Shown: piece by piece, positions 1 to 8,897 of the stretch | Position numbering within the stretch: the stretch's first letter is position 1 | Layout of the letters: every line of letters begins with the position of its first letter | DNA from: JACKAL01 sp964400355 | GTDB lineage: Bacteria; Bdellovibrionota; Bdellovibrionia; Bdellovibrionales; JAGQZY01 | NCBI GenBank assembly: GCA_964400355.1 | Contig: CAYNTO010000005.1 | Span: forward strand, 73,908 to 137,907 | Length of the DNA stretch: 64,000 bases | Direction: 5' to 3' | Translations under genes and position numbers: made by a program | The notes under the pieces: generated by a model | Seen by the model: the letters and a program-made list of their open reading frames with translations, nothing else | Database searches by the model: none | What the model was told of the DNA's origin: nothing

Positions 1-61
1 AACGAAACTGAACTTAAAGAGTCGTCCACTAAAATTGATAAGTGCTTACTTGGAGAATAAC

Positions 62-1822
62 ATGAAAAAACTAATTACTGCCCTACTCTGTTTACAATTC
101 GCCGTCCCTCCCTCTGCTTATGGCAATCCATTTATGGAAAATGCTAAAAGCACTGTAGAGGAGCAAAATCGCGCTGCTGACCACTTTCTCGACGCGCAAA
201 TCTCCATGGATGTGAACTCAAGCATCGTGCGCTCTATGTTGCATCTTTCAAAGCTCAAAGACGCTGATGGACGCCTCGCTCATTTTCAACAAGCTATGAA
301 TAATCTAGAAGTGAAGTTTTCAAAATTTCTCGAAAATCCAGAGGAAAACATTGAGCTGAGCAAGGAAGACGTAAAAAAAGTCATCGACGCTTACTCTCTC
401 CTATACAGCGAAGCTATTGGTCATTCGTGGACACCAATGAGTATCGATCAACAGTTCGCATCCGTGCCAGGGCTCATCGAACAAGCACTTACTCACTTAC
501 AGGAAACTTGCAATAACGGCGACTGGTCTGAGAACTTCGATCTCGCAATTAAAATGGGTGATAAATTGCCAAAATTTGAGTACGACTACAGTATATATAT
601 TGGCAATGACCAAATTCCCTCGGTTAAATTTGCTCCGCACAATTATGTAGAAGACAACAAAACTCAAAAATTTTTACTTGAAGCATCAACGGTGGCTTTT
701 AGCGCCACGGGCATGTTTGCTGCCGGAGCGGCCACTAACTATCTCGCTGGTACAGCGGTAGTCGGTGGTATTGGCGGTAGTGCCAGCGCCGCCATGGTCG
801 CTGCTTTCCCATACGCTGCCGTTGCTGTTGTTGTCATGATTGCGATCACCAGTATTTCCGCTGCTCGCAAGCGCGAGAAAATGGCGCGACAACGCCTGGA
901 AGCCGATTTCTTCAAATTCACTAATACCCGCCGCTCGATCTGGCTTAAGGAAGAGTACAAACAGCGTTGCCAGGATGTAGTGGATATCACTAAACCATTT
1001 CTTAAAGACGTCGTTTATGTTCAGTCGGTGAAGTCCGACCCAGTTCTCGTCGAAAAATATTACTCCAAAGTATTGCCTCAGCTCGAGAAAGCCTCGAACA
1101 CATTTAATGAGTACCAATCCGCAAAGTGTCAGGTGGAACTGGCCGCGTCTTTAGCAGCAAACAAATGTGTGAGCGGCGAAGAGTACGCCAAGATCGACGC
1201 CGATGAATACAAAAAGAAAAATATGGAAATCCCGAACTGCTTTGTGGAAAAGGATCAAGCGGTCAGCGCACGCCAATGTGTAGTTCCTTTAAAAGGAGGC
1301 AAAGTGGACTTGGATGTGGCACCTCTCGAAAAAACCATTGCCAAATTTAAGAAAGAGAATTCGGATCAAAATTCTGAGATGGACTTTGCAGTTCAGAATA
1401 TTCGTATGATCGGTTACAATATGTTTGTAAAGAATCAATCGAAGTTTCATTCTGATGTACGAAGCTACGTGGGAAATGGTCTCTATAAAAATCGTCAAAT
1501 GGCTTTCGCCCGATTACAAAAGCTGATCGGTATTTACCGTAAGGCCAAGTTCGGAATGCATGATGAGCTTATCGAAAAAGACCTCGCCCTATTCCAAAAA
1601 TACTCGCAAATGAAAGCGCGCTACATCGGCCTCGTGGCAGAATCCATAGGCGTCATTTTCGGTACCGGCGATTCATCCGAGCTTCGCCTCAGCATAAAAG
1701 ATTTTCGAATAGAAATGCAGACATTCTATGAAAACTATCTGCACGTAAAAGACGTAAGCGATTTAATGAGTGGACTACAGCAGCTCGAAAAATCCATGGG
1801 ACTTTCCTCTCAACCTCTTTAA
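62..1822 (+). CDS. Exported helical protein with Gly/Ala-rich hydrophobic core, unknown function
   Basis: I do not recognise the family. The start at 62 follows a ribosome site (TTGGAGAATAAC) and gives a clean signal peptide (MKKLITALLCLQFAVPPSAYG); an in-frame ATG at 35 would spoil it. The product has about 586 residues. Residues about 205-267 form a long Gly/Ala/Val-rich hydrophobic stretch, enough for a membrane hairpin, and it is followed at once by a basic, charged helical part. The rest is predicted helical with scattered Cys residues. Its stop lies 8 bases before the start of the toxin-like gene, so the two are very likely co-transcribed. The amphipathic layout with a central hydrophobic hairpin resembles pore-forming or translocation proteins. 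A role in delivering the downstream product is inference only. Confidence 0.8.
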   Translation: MKKLITALLCLQFAVPPSAYGNPFMENAKSTVEEQNRAADHFLDAQISMDVNSSIVRSMLHLSKLKDADGRLAHFQQAMNNLEVKFSKFLENPEENIELSKEDVKKVIDAYSLLYSEAIGHSWTPMSIDQQFASVPGLIEQALTHLQETCNNGDWSENFDLAIKMGDKLPKFEYDYSIYIGNDQIPSVKFAPHNYVEDNKTQKFLLEASTVAFSATGMFAAGAATNYLAGTAVVGGIGGSASAAMVAAFPYAAVAVVVMIAITSISAARKREKMARQRLEADFFKFTNTRRSIWLKEEYKQRCQDVVDITKPFLKDVVYVQSVKSDPVLVEKYYSKVLPQLEKASNTFNEYQSAKCQVELAASLAANKCVSGEEYAKIDADEYKKKNMEIPNCFVEKDQAVSARQCVVPLKGGKVDLDVAPLEKTIAKFKKENSDQNSEMDFAVQNIRMIGYNMFVKNQSKFHSDVRSYVGNGLYKNRQMAFARLQKLIGIYRKAKFGMHDELIEKDLALFQKYSQMKARYIGLVAESIGVIFGTGDSSELRLSIKDFRIEMQTFYENYLHVKDVSDLMSGLQQLEKSMGLSSQPL

Positions 1823-1830
1823 GGTGAATT

Positions 1831-4077
1831 ATGATTCTAAAATGCATATTAATTCTGTTTGCAGCTATAGCCTCCGCTGATCCCGTTGTCATTCAACTGG
1901 ATCAGCCCTACCTTTTACAATCTGTAGAAGGCGGTTGGCGGCCGCCCGATTCGTCGCAGGTGACATATATTATCGATGGTCTTGAGCTACGCCCCGATCA
2001 TCATATATACGATCACGCCACTGGGGAACCACTCCACCGCACATGGTCCCTCATCACGCCCGACGTTCAGCAGAATCACCAAAAGTTTGAGCAGATGGCT
2101 CAAGAGAACGGTTCACCGGTTGTGGTGCATGTTCAAAGCGGCGATGTGGTTATTGCGGATTTCCCGAACATTAATACCAAATTGGAAATTTCCGATCCCG
2201 GATTTCGAAAAATGGTTCACGAGGGTGCACTCCTAAGTCCAAATCCCAACGCCGCCACATTTACGCTAGGAAATACAGAATTTAGGCCTAATGGTAAAGT
2301 CTATGTAGACGGAAAACCCACCGGAGAAATGTGGGGAGTTCCTGCTGGCGCAGTCGTTGGCCCCGTAACAAGCATGCCGGGTGGCATTAATGAAACCATT
2401 AAAGGTGTGGTTAAAGAGTTCGAAGCAGCGGGTTTTGGCCATCACACTGTTGTCGCCGTGCAAAAGTATTTTTCCGATCAAAAGGAGTGGGACAAATACA
2501 TTGAGCAGAAGTCAGCGAAGGTGCAGTTGCAAATGCAAAATGCCATTAACTTTGACAAAGTTCAAGCGGAGCATCTTTCCAATATCGCCGATCAAGTGGC
2601 TATAGATGCCAAGATCGCTCATGAGGATTTCACAAGCTGGGTTGCTAGCAAGGGAGCCTACTTCAATAAGCCCTCCCCAAGCGGGATGATACCCAAACCC
2701 ACTCTCAATGATGTCAACGATATTCACGTAAAGTACGATTACGGCGAAAAAACTCACGAAAATATAAAGATTCAAATCAGTAAGGCCATCAAAGATAAAA
2801 ACTTTGGCAAGCTTTCGTCACTCTTGGATGTCACACTCAACTCTCCCAAAGGCGTTCCCACAGAACTCAAAAAGTACACGAAAGAGGGTAAAATACTTTT
2901 ACCCGAAAAGTTAGATCCCACCCTCCCGCCCTCGCCGCTTGCAAACATACCTATCACTTGGAACCAAGACAGTCAGTTGGGACAGGTCGCCACTCGCACG
3001 ATCAATCGCTTGCAGGCGCAGTGGGGAGTCCAAAATGGTCTCAAGGGCGCCGAATACGGCAAAGTAATGAGCTACTTGATTTCTATTAGTTGGGTTCGAA
3101 AGGCCATAGAGATTCTTCCTGAACGTCCCTTCGATACTCTCGCTATCTTAAAGTTTACGAATTTCGTTCTCGATACGACCGTGGGCGTGGGAATGGGAAT
3201 TGGTGAAGGCGCCGTCGATCTAGTTCGTAGTGTGCCGGAGCTGATCACCTTCGCAGGAAAAATGGGCAAAGCCGGGATGGAAATTGCGCATGATCCAGAG
3301 AAGTCCATTGAGATGGTCCATCACCTCATCGAGGCCATACCCGAAATTCGGCATGCCATGTACACAGCCCTCAACAAAAATCTTAACTTACTGACAGGTA
3401 AAGATAACTATGAGCGCGGCCGCATCCTTGGAAAAATCGCATTTGAGATCATAGGCGCGTATGCTACAGGCGGAATTAAAAATATCGACAAACTCGGTGA
3501 TGCTTCAAAACTCATGAACACCCCGATGATGGACTCGCTCAAAAATGTAAAGGACGTCGCACTCGGCATCAAAAAATCGCCAAAATTTTTAGATCAAATG
3601 ATCGCAGCGCAACCAAAAATTCAGCATTGGGTCGATCATGCTACGGATGTAAAATTTCATGCACCGGGGGTCTCGAAAAATCCATTTCCCTTAGAGGATG
3701 CTTGGGTGGCCAACACCTTTTCAGGATCAACCTTTATGAGCTATAAAACCAAAAAGGCAATGGAGCTCTTTAGAGTGTATGAAAAGGATGAGTGGCAGAT
3801 AGGACGTTTTTTTACAGATGCGCCAACAAAGGGCACTAGCGCCATGATCGATCTCGCACTTATAAAAGATACACACAACACGGCTACTAAGTGGGTAAAG
3901 GTTGAAGTGCCTGCAGGAATACGTATATTCGAAGGGAATGCCAGCACTATGCATATTATTGATAGTACTGATGGAAAGTTTGTTCCCGCAGAATTTTTCA
4001 TTGGTGGTGGCCGACAGTACTTTATTAATAAGGAAGATTTATCCAAATTAAAGGTAATACATTATGGTGATATTTAA
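1831..4077 (+). CDS. Exported polymorphic-toxin-like protein with pre-toxin and C-terminal toxin-like domain
   Basis: The start at 1831 follows AAGGTGAATT and encodes a signal peptide (MILKCILILFAAIASA). The 748-residue product is modular. Residues about 40-180 contain repeated short segments around 'DGLELRPDHHIYD' and 'GNTEFRPNGKVYVDG'. Residues about 445-555 look like a pre-toxin region, with a GVGMGIGEGAVDL stretch and the pattern GRILGKIAFEIIGAYATGG. Residues about 640-748 carry R648, GRFFT (658-662), NTAT (683-686), a VPAGIRIFEG segment ending at E701-G702, and GGGRQYFI (725-732). From memory, this order of motifs recurs at the C-termini of Rhs, CdiA and other polymorphic toxins. The enzymatic activity cannot be named from sequence alone; an ADP-ribosyltransferase-like fold is one option. 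The 3' end overlaps a small gene that would fit as immunity. Confidence 0.75.
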   Translation: MILKCILILFAAIASADPVVIQLDQPYLLQSVEGGWRPPDSSQVTYIIDGLELRPDHHIYDHATGEPLHRTWSLITPDVQQNHQKFEQMAQENGSPVVVHVQSGDVVIADFPNINTKLEISDPGFRKMVHEGALLSPNPNAATFTLGNTEFRPNGKVYVDGKPTGEMWGVPAGAVVGPVTSMPGGINETIKGVVKEFEAAGFGHHTVVAVQKYFSDQKEWDKYIEQKSAKVQLQMQNAINFDKVQAEHLSNIADQVAIDAKIAHEDFTSWVASKGAYFNKPSPSGMIPKPTLNDVNDIHVKYDYGEKTHENIKIQISKAIKDKNFGKLSSLLDVTLNSPKGVPTELKKYTKEGKILLPEKLDPTLPPSPLANIPITWNQDSQLGQVATRTINRLQAQWGVQNGLKGAEYGKVMSYLISISWVRKAIEILPERPFDTLAILKFTNFVLDTTVGVGMGIGEGAVDLVRSVPELITFAGKMGKAGMEIAHDPEKSIEMVHHLIEAIPEIRHAMYTALNKNLNLLTGKDNYERGRILGKIAFEIIGAYATGGIKNIDKLGDASKLMNTPMMDSLKNVKDVALGIKKSPKFLDQMIAAQPKIQHWVDHATDVKFHAPGVSKNPFPLEDAWVANTFSGSTFMSYKTKKAMELFRVYEKDEWQIGRFFTDAPTKGTSAMIDLALIKDTHNTATKWVKVEVPAGIRIFEGNASTMHIIDSTDGKFVPAEFFIGGGRQYFINKEDLSKLKVIHYGDI

Positions 4078-4462
4078 ACAGCGTTGGGCAAAACAGTTTT
4101 TAAATGATCTAAGACAGCTCTCGAGTAAGGCGCTCGCCGACCGCTACTTTCGGCAAATTCCGAGCAACATGCTTGTGCAAGATGTCGTTGATGCTGCGAC
4201 ACCAGAAGAATACTCCAGCTTTTTCACTAAAGCACATAGCTCGTTCTTTTTGCCCGAAGATTCACAAATAAAACAAGCAAGCCACGAGGACGATATTTAT
4301 TTCTTCCCCATTGAAGAGAGCGGACGTTTCATTACGTGTTTATCGGAGCGCTCCCACCCTTATGCGACCGTGGAAACCACAGTCATTAAAGTGGCCTTCG
4401 CGAGCTACATCGATAAGTACCTGTTCCAGCTGGGCGCCCGCCTCAAGGATGCTCGAGGCTGA
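4064..4462 (+). CDS. Small cytosolic protein, candidate immunity protein for the upstream toxin-like gene
   Basis: This 132-residue protein has no signal peptide and no membrane segment. Its ATG lies inside the last codons of the toxin-like gene (14-base overlap), behind AAAGG. That arrangement is typical of toxin-immunity pairs and implies translational coupling. The sequence is mixed helix and strand, with aromatic-rich stretches such as YSSFFTKAHSSFFLPED and IYFFPIEE. I do not recognise the family. The immunity role is inferred from position, size and cytosolic nature. Confidence 0.7.
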   Translation: MVIFKQRWAKQFLNDLRQLSSKALADRYFRQIPSNMLVQDVVDAATPEEYSSFFTKAHSSFFLPEDSQIKQASHEDDIYFFPIEESGRFITCLSERSHPYATVETTVIKVAFASYIDKYLFQLGARLKDARG

Positions 4463-4618
4463 GGTCGCCCACAGTGCGACGCCATATTCAATGCACCCTC
4501 AAAAGGCTTCGATTGGTGCCATTATGACTCTGCGTTTCACTTAATTTTATAGCTATTCCATGATCTTACCCAATTGCGTCATATTACGCTATGGTGCGTC
4601 TACAATGTCAGTAGGACT

Positions 4619-4650
4619 GCGCGCTTGAGCTTCCCCCGGTGAGGGCGCGC
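4619..4650 (+). other. GC-rich hairpin between toxin cassette and next operon
   Basis: GCGCGC at 4619-4624 can pair with GCGCGC at 4645-4650 around a 20-base loop. No T-run follows, so it is a weak terminator. It sits just upstream of the AAAGGATG ribosome site of the gene at 4676 and could instead be a leader structure. Confidence 0.3.
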
Positions 4651-4675
4651 AAACCTCATTACCAAAGGATGAACC

Positions 4676-5800
4676 ATGCGTTTTCTGATGTCCCTTTTTA
4701 TTGCTACAGCTTGCTTATTAAGCTCTGTAGCTTCGGCTCAACAAAAACCAGTGCCTATGCAATCCACTTTGGATGCAAAACTCAAAGATATCTTGCAAGT
4801 TGTTGTTGGCTCGGTTGTTGGCCGCGTTCCTGGAATGATTCACGATGGAACAAACTTTTCAGTGAGTGATTCCTCGCAGCTCCAACAGGGGTTCATCAAT
4901 GGAACTCTCAATCTTCAGATTGGAGCACCGTCCCCTACCCCCGATGCTAAACCCACACCCGTCATGACCAGCCAGGCGCAAGTGGCCATACGTTTTTTTG
5001 AGGGCGCAACGAGTGAGGATGCGGTTCTCAACATTATCACTCAAGGCCAAGTAGATACGGTGCAGTTTATCCAATTCCTACAGCTCCTGAACCAAGGGGT
5101 TTGTATCGCAAACGCCGATGGCAGCTGCTCAGTAAAGCCAGTAGTCGACGCGGCGGATGCGGGCCTACCGGTGTCCCAACAAGCGAAGGTTGCCATCGAA
5201 AGATTAAAAGCGAACCTCATCGCTTACCTCGATGCCATCCTTGCTACGGCGAATACGGAAGAGCAGCAACAATCCTTTGGAACACCCACTGAGAGCGAAA
5301 GCACTGTTGACGTGGAGAAGATGCAAAAAATGAGAGCGGCTGTAGAGGCGGGCCTCAAAATCGCAGTAAATGGCGCTGATTCTGTAGCGACTATAGATAT
5401 GAACGCCGTACGTGAATTGAGCACAAATCTCTCGGAGATCAACCCTGCTCTGGGTGTATTACAAATGTTCCAGGTTATTGAAGTGACCATGGGAAATTCA
5501 AAATCCTCATACACTCTCACAGTCGAAAGCAAATTCCCAAAAAAGCTCATCGTCAACTACGATGCCTATATCAAACAACAACAGAGCGAAGATCAACTGA
5601 TGTACTTGCACGAGCTTGTCATGAAAGTCACTTGGTGGGCCTCAGGTCGCTGTACGAAATCCAAACATCAGGAGATGTGTATGAAAAAGCTCTTAAACTC
5701 CTGCGCCAACAGTGTGAGCAGCGTGGGCTCGTGCGTGACGCAAGTGTCTCTCGCGCAAAAAGCACGTGAGTGGAAAAACCTTCTCCTAGGAAACGATTGA
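4676..5800 (+). CDS. Exported protein of unknown function, first gene of PBP operon
   Basis: The start at 4676 follows AAAGGATGAACC. The protein has 374 residues and a classical signal peptide (MRFLMSLFIATACLLSSVASA) cut before QQKP. I do not recognise the family. The body is mostly helical, with several Cys residues in the last third (ASGRCTKSKHQEMC, NSCANS, GSCVTQV) that could form disulfides in the periplasm. Its stop is 4 bases from the start of the class A penicillin-binding protein gene. A periplasmic job linked to that enzyme is likely by context, but nothing in the sequence identifies it. Confidence 0.75.
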   Translation: MRFLMSLFIATACLLSSVASAQQKPVPMQSTLDAKLKDILQVVVGSVVGRVPGMIHDGTNFSVSDSSQLQQGFINGTLNLQIGAPSPTPDAKPTPVMTSQAQVAIRFFEGATSEDAVLNIITQGQVDTVQFIQFLQLLNQGVCIANADGSCSVKPVVDAADAGLPVSQQAKVAIERLKANLIAYLDAILATANTEEQQQSFGTPTESESTVDVEKMQKMRAAVEAGLKIAVNGADSVATIDMNAVRELSTNLSEINPALGVLQMFQVIEVTMGNSKSSYTLTVESKFPKKLIVNYDAYIKQQQSEDQLMYLHELVMKVTWWASGRCTKSKHQEMCMKKLLNSCANSVSSVGSCVTQVSLAQKAREWKNLLLGND

Positions 5801-5804
5801 TTTT

Positions 5805-8800
5805 ATGGATGTTGTCTCCCAGCTGATCATTGCGGCTCTATTTTCTCTCCATCAGTATATTCCTGCCGAAAAGCTGGGAGCTAAGTATTTTGACACCACT
5901 GTCGATCCTGTCACTCTCGAGTCCACGACCAACGGGATCACGGTGCTCGCTGCGGCTCACGAAACATGTCGCTATATGTTCGCGATGGGCAGCACCGAGC
6001 TCGATATGGCCGAGGAACAACTCCTGGGATTCGCTCACACTATTATCAATGAGAAACAGGGCCGCTTGATCGACGCTGGCTCTACGCCCGAGGCTGCAAA
6101 AGGCGTAATCCGTAAACTCTGCAGCGAGAGCTTTAATCCGCAGTCCTTCAGTCGTAAAGAAACCAAAAGCATCGAGGATTTCATCAAATCCAAAATCGCC
6201 GTATTGAACCAGGCGGATTTGGATTCCACGGGCAGCTACCAGTATTTCGGGCGCGTGAAGCTCTATGATCGTAACGGCAAAGAGATGGGCCCGCTGTTCA
6301 CACTCACAGAACACTGGGTAGCTTATCCTGAAGTATCGCCTTATGTGGTTCACGCTCTAGTGAGCGCAGAAGATGAAAAGTTCTTTAAACACGAAGGTGT
6401 ACACCTGGATTCCCTTGTTCGCATGGTTTACAAAATGCAAACTTCCAGCGATGAAACCACAGCCACCGGCGGCTCCACCATCACCATGCAGCTACTTAAA
6501 AATTTGTACTTCAATGAACGCAAAGAGGACGTCGGCACTCCATTTGAAAAGCAGTACCATTTAAAGACAATACTCCGCAAAGTGCGCGAGTGGTACTGGG
6601 CCAAACCTTACGAAAAATATCATGAAAAACTCGGACCTGGTTCAGGCAAGCGTTACGTGCTCGAAAATTATCTCAATCTAATGGATTTTGGACCGGGTGT
6701 GCGCGGCATCGATCAAGCGGCGCATGTTTTCTTTAGTAAAACACCCGGTGAGCTATCGATTTCAGATGCCGCCTTTATAGCCTCGTTGTTTAAAGCACCG
6801 AGCCGCTACGCCCGCCCAGCGAACTACGAGAAATACACCGAGCCCCGTCGCAGTTATGTCCTCGATCAAATGCGCAAAGTAAATTTTAATGAACACGGCA
6901 TTAAACCCATTTCACAAACGGAAATGGATGAGGCATTAGCCACTGACCTCCCCGAATGGAGTATTCAGCCTGCGGCCACAGACACTCTCTCGAACCTGTA
7001 TGTGCGCACATTTGCTAAAGACTTTCTCAACAACATTATCACTCTGCCTGAGGGCTCTCGTGCGCTGGAGTCAGAGTTTGTAACAACGATTGATTCCGAT
7101 TTGCAACAAGTTGTGTTTGATGTGGTTCGCGAAAAAGTCGACTCCTACGACGCCAAAAGAAATACCTTAAGCCGTGTCAGTTCAGCACGCGATGATCGCA
7201 GCCTTATTTCTACGCCTAATAGCGAGGACGTCCTCGCCCGCCAGGAAAACGCGCTCCTCGAACTGCGCGACAAAATCGACGCACTCAACATCAAAACTCA
7301 AATCCTCGTTTACTTTGGAGACCGCGCATTTAATGGCGACAACTTTAAAAAATCCTTTTACGCCTTAAAAACTCGCTCGGGAGTTTCAGACACTGACACA
7401 CTAGCTGCCGCTGAGAAAGCCGTGGAAGGATCCGCCAAATACTCTGGCCAAATTTTAATCGCACAGATCAATCCGGAAAGCTGTACTGCTAAACAGACGA
7501 ATTGCGCCAAAGTGTTTTCAGTCCCTACCAGTTTAGAAGCAACACTTACAAAAGCTCAATCAGTGGTCGCGCAAGGAATTGTTAAGAATTATCTCACGCG
7601 CACAGCGAATCTGGCCCCTCGGGAAAACCTTTTTCCGGCAATGATCGACGGCCACGATTCGGCGCGACCGCTTGTGCGATATATTCCCAGCTCCAATGAC
7701 GCTGCTCCCACAGGGTCCAATGGGGCCACTGTCGGTTCGAATGTGTCGGCGATCGACTCTGACGAAGCGCCAAATCTGGTGCGAATTTCACTGATCGACT
7801 CCCACAACAAACACATTCAGCGCCAACTGGGTCGCAATTTTCGGGTGGGACATATTTTTTGGGTCGAAGCCAAAGGCGAAAATAAATTGGAGCTCTCCGC
7901 CCCAAAACTTCAGGCGGCTATATTAGTAATGAACAGCGAAACAGGCGAAGTTCTGGCAAACTTTGGTGGCTACAATCCACTCTCCTCCAAATTCTTTGAT
8001 CGTTCGCGCCTTGCCAAACGCCAAGCCGGGTCCACCCTCAAACCGTGGCTCTACTACATGGCGCTCAACCGCGGGCTCCAGCCACAGGATACTATCCGTA
8101 ACCACGGCGTGGTGTTCACAATGCCTGGCCGCAAGGACTATGCACCCGATAACTTTTCAGGCGGCGGAGCCGAATTTGTACTGCTCGAAACTGCATTTAT
8201 CAATTCACAGAACAAACCGGCGCTAGGCCTTTTGCTCGATCCACGGTTCGGGCCCGACCACTTGCAAAACCTCAGAGATTTTATCGATCTTTTGACTGAG
8301 GTTAAAATTTATGACAAGGAGACCGTGCAATTTATTGCTCCCACGGCTCTGGGCGCGCAAGAACTGCGAATTATCGATCTGGTGTCGTCGTTCACGTTTT
8401 TTTCCAATGGAAAACATATTGCGCGACCCCACTTTTTTAACTCCCTTGTGAATGGCCACGGTGAAAAACTCTTCAATGATTCTTCGAACTTTATTCCGGT
8501 TCCCATGAGCAACAACCCAGGTCCACTCTTTCAACTGCGTTCCATGATGATCAAAACCGCCAATGCCGGAACGGCGGCACGTTTAAAGAACTTTCCCAAA
8601 GAACTGGGGCTTAAAAACTGCGATGGGGCCCACTTAGGACTCACGCAAAGCTGCTTTGCCGGAAAAACTGGAACGAGTAATGACTTGCGCGACAATTGGT
8701 TTGTGGGATTTAGCCGCAAGTTCGTCATTGGCGTGTGGGTGGGCTACGATTACCCGGCCTCTACCAACGCCACCGGTGGTGAACTGGCGCTACCCATCTT

Positions 8801-8897
8801 TATGGATATCGTGAAAAATGGAAAGAATCTCCTTCCGCCCATTGAGCCCGTGATTCCGGTAAACTGCAGTGCCTTCCAACAGGCAGGTTGCCAGTGA
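5805..8897 (+). CDS. Class A penicillin-binding protein (glycosyltransferase GT51 plus transpeptidase)
   Basis: This bifunctional peptidoglycan synthase would polymerise lipid II and cross-link the strands in the periplasm. The GT51 part shows the catalytic glutamate motif AEDEKFFKHEG (E189) and GGSTITMQLLKNL (222-234). The transpeptidase part has all three penicilloyl-serine motifs: STLK with S743 and K746, SQN at 801-803, and KTGT at 954-957. The protein is 1030 residues, longer than usual, with about 130 extra residues before the GT region and a long linker (about 420-690) containing a low-complexity GSNGATVGSN patch. The N-terminus has only a weak hydrophobic stretch (VVSQLIIAALFSL), so its membrane anchor is uncertain. 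It is the second gene of a four-gene envelope operon and overlaps the next gene. Confidence 0.93.
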   Translation: MDVVSQLIIAALFSLHQYIPAEKLGAKYFDTTVDPVTLESTTNGITVLAAAHETCRYMFAMGSTELDMAEEQLLGFAHTIINEKQGRLIDAGSTPEAAKGVIRKLCSESFNPQSFSRKETKSIEDFIKSKIAVLNQADLDSTGSYQYFGRVKLYDRNGKEMGPLFTLTEHWVAYPEVSPYVVHALVSAEDEKFFKHEGVHLDSLVRMVYKMQTSSDETTATGGSTITMQLLKNLYFNERKEDVGTPFEKQYHLKTILRKVREWYWAKPYEKYHEKLGPGSGKRYVLENYLNLMDFGPGVRGIDQAAHVFFSKTPGELSISDAAFIASLFKAPSRYARPANYEKYTEPRRSYVLDQMRKVNFNEHGIKPISQTEMDEALATDLPEWSIQPAATDTLSNLYVRTFAKDFLNNIITLPEGSRALESEFVTTIDSDLQQVVFDVVREKVDSYDAKRNTLSRVSSARDDRSLISTPNSEDVLARQENALLELRDKIDALNIKTQILVYFGDRAFNGDNFKKSFYALKTRSGVSDTDTLAAAEKAVEGSAKYSGQILIAQINPESCTAKQTNCAKVFSVPTSLEATLTKAQSVVAQGIVKNYLTRTANLAPRENLFPAMIDGHDSARPLVRYIPSSNDAAPTGSNGATVGSNVSAIDSDEAPNLVRISLIDSHNKHIQRQLGRNFRVGHIFWVEAKGENKLELSAPKLQAAILVMNSETGEVLANFGGYNPLSSKFFDRSRLAKRQAGSTLKPWLYYMALNRGLQPQDTIRNHGVVFTMPGRKDYAPDNFSGGGAEFVLLETAFINSQNKPALGLLLDPRFGPDHLQNLRDFIDLLTEVKIYDKETVQFIAPTALGAQELRIIDLVSSFTFFSNGKHIARPHFFNSLVNGHGEKLFNDSSNFIPVPMSNNPGPLFQLRSMMIKTANAGTAARLKNFPKELGLKNCDGAHLGLTQSCFAGKTGTSNDLRDNWFVGFSRKFVIGVWVGYDYPASTNATGGELALPIFMDIVKNGKNLLPPIEPVIPVNCSAFQQAGCQ

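Noticed and set aside
686..1117. Minus-strand frame of 143 codons in the first gene
   Set aside because: Overlaps the hydrophobic core of a well-started exported protein; no ribosome site or domain.
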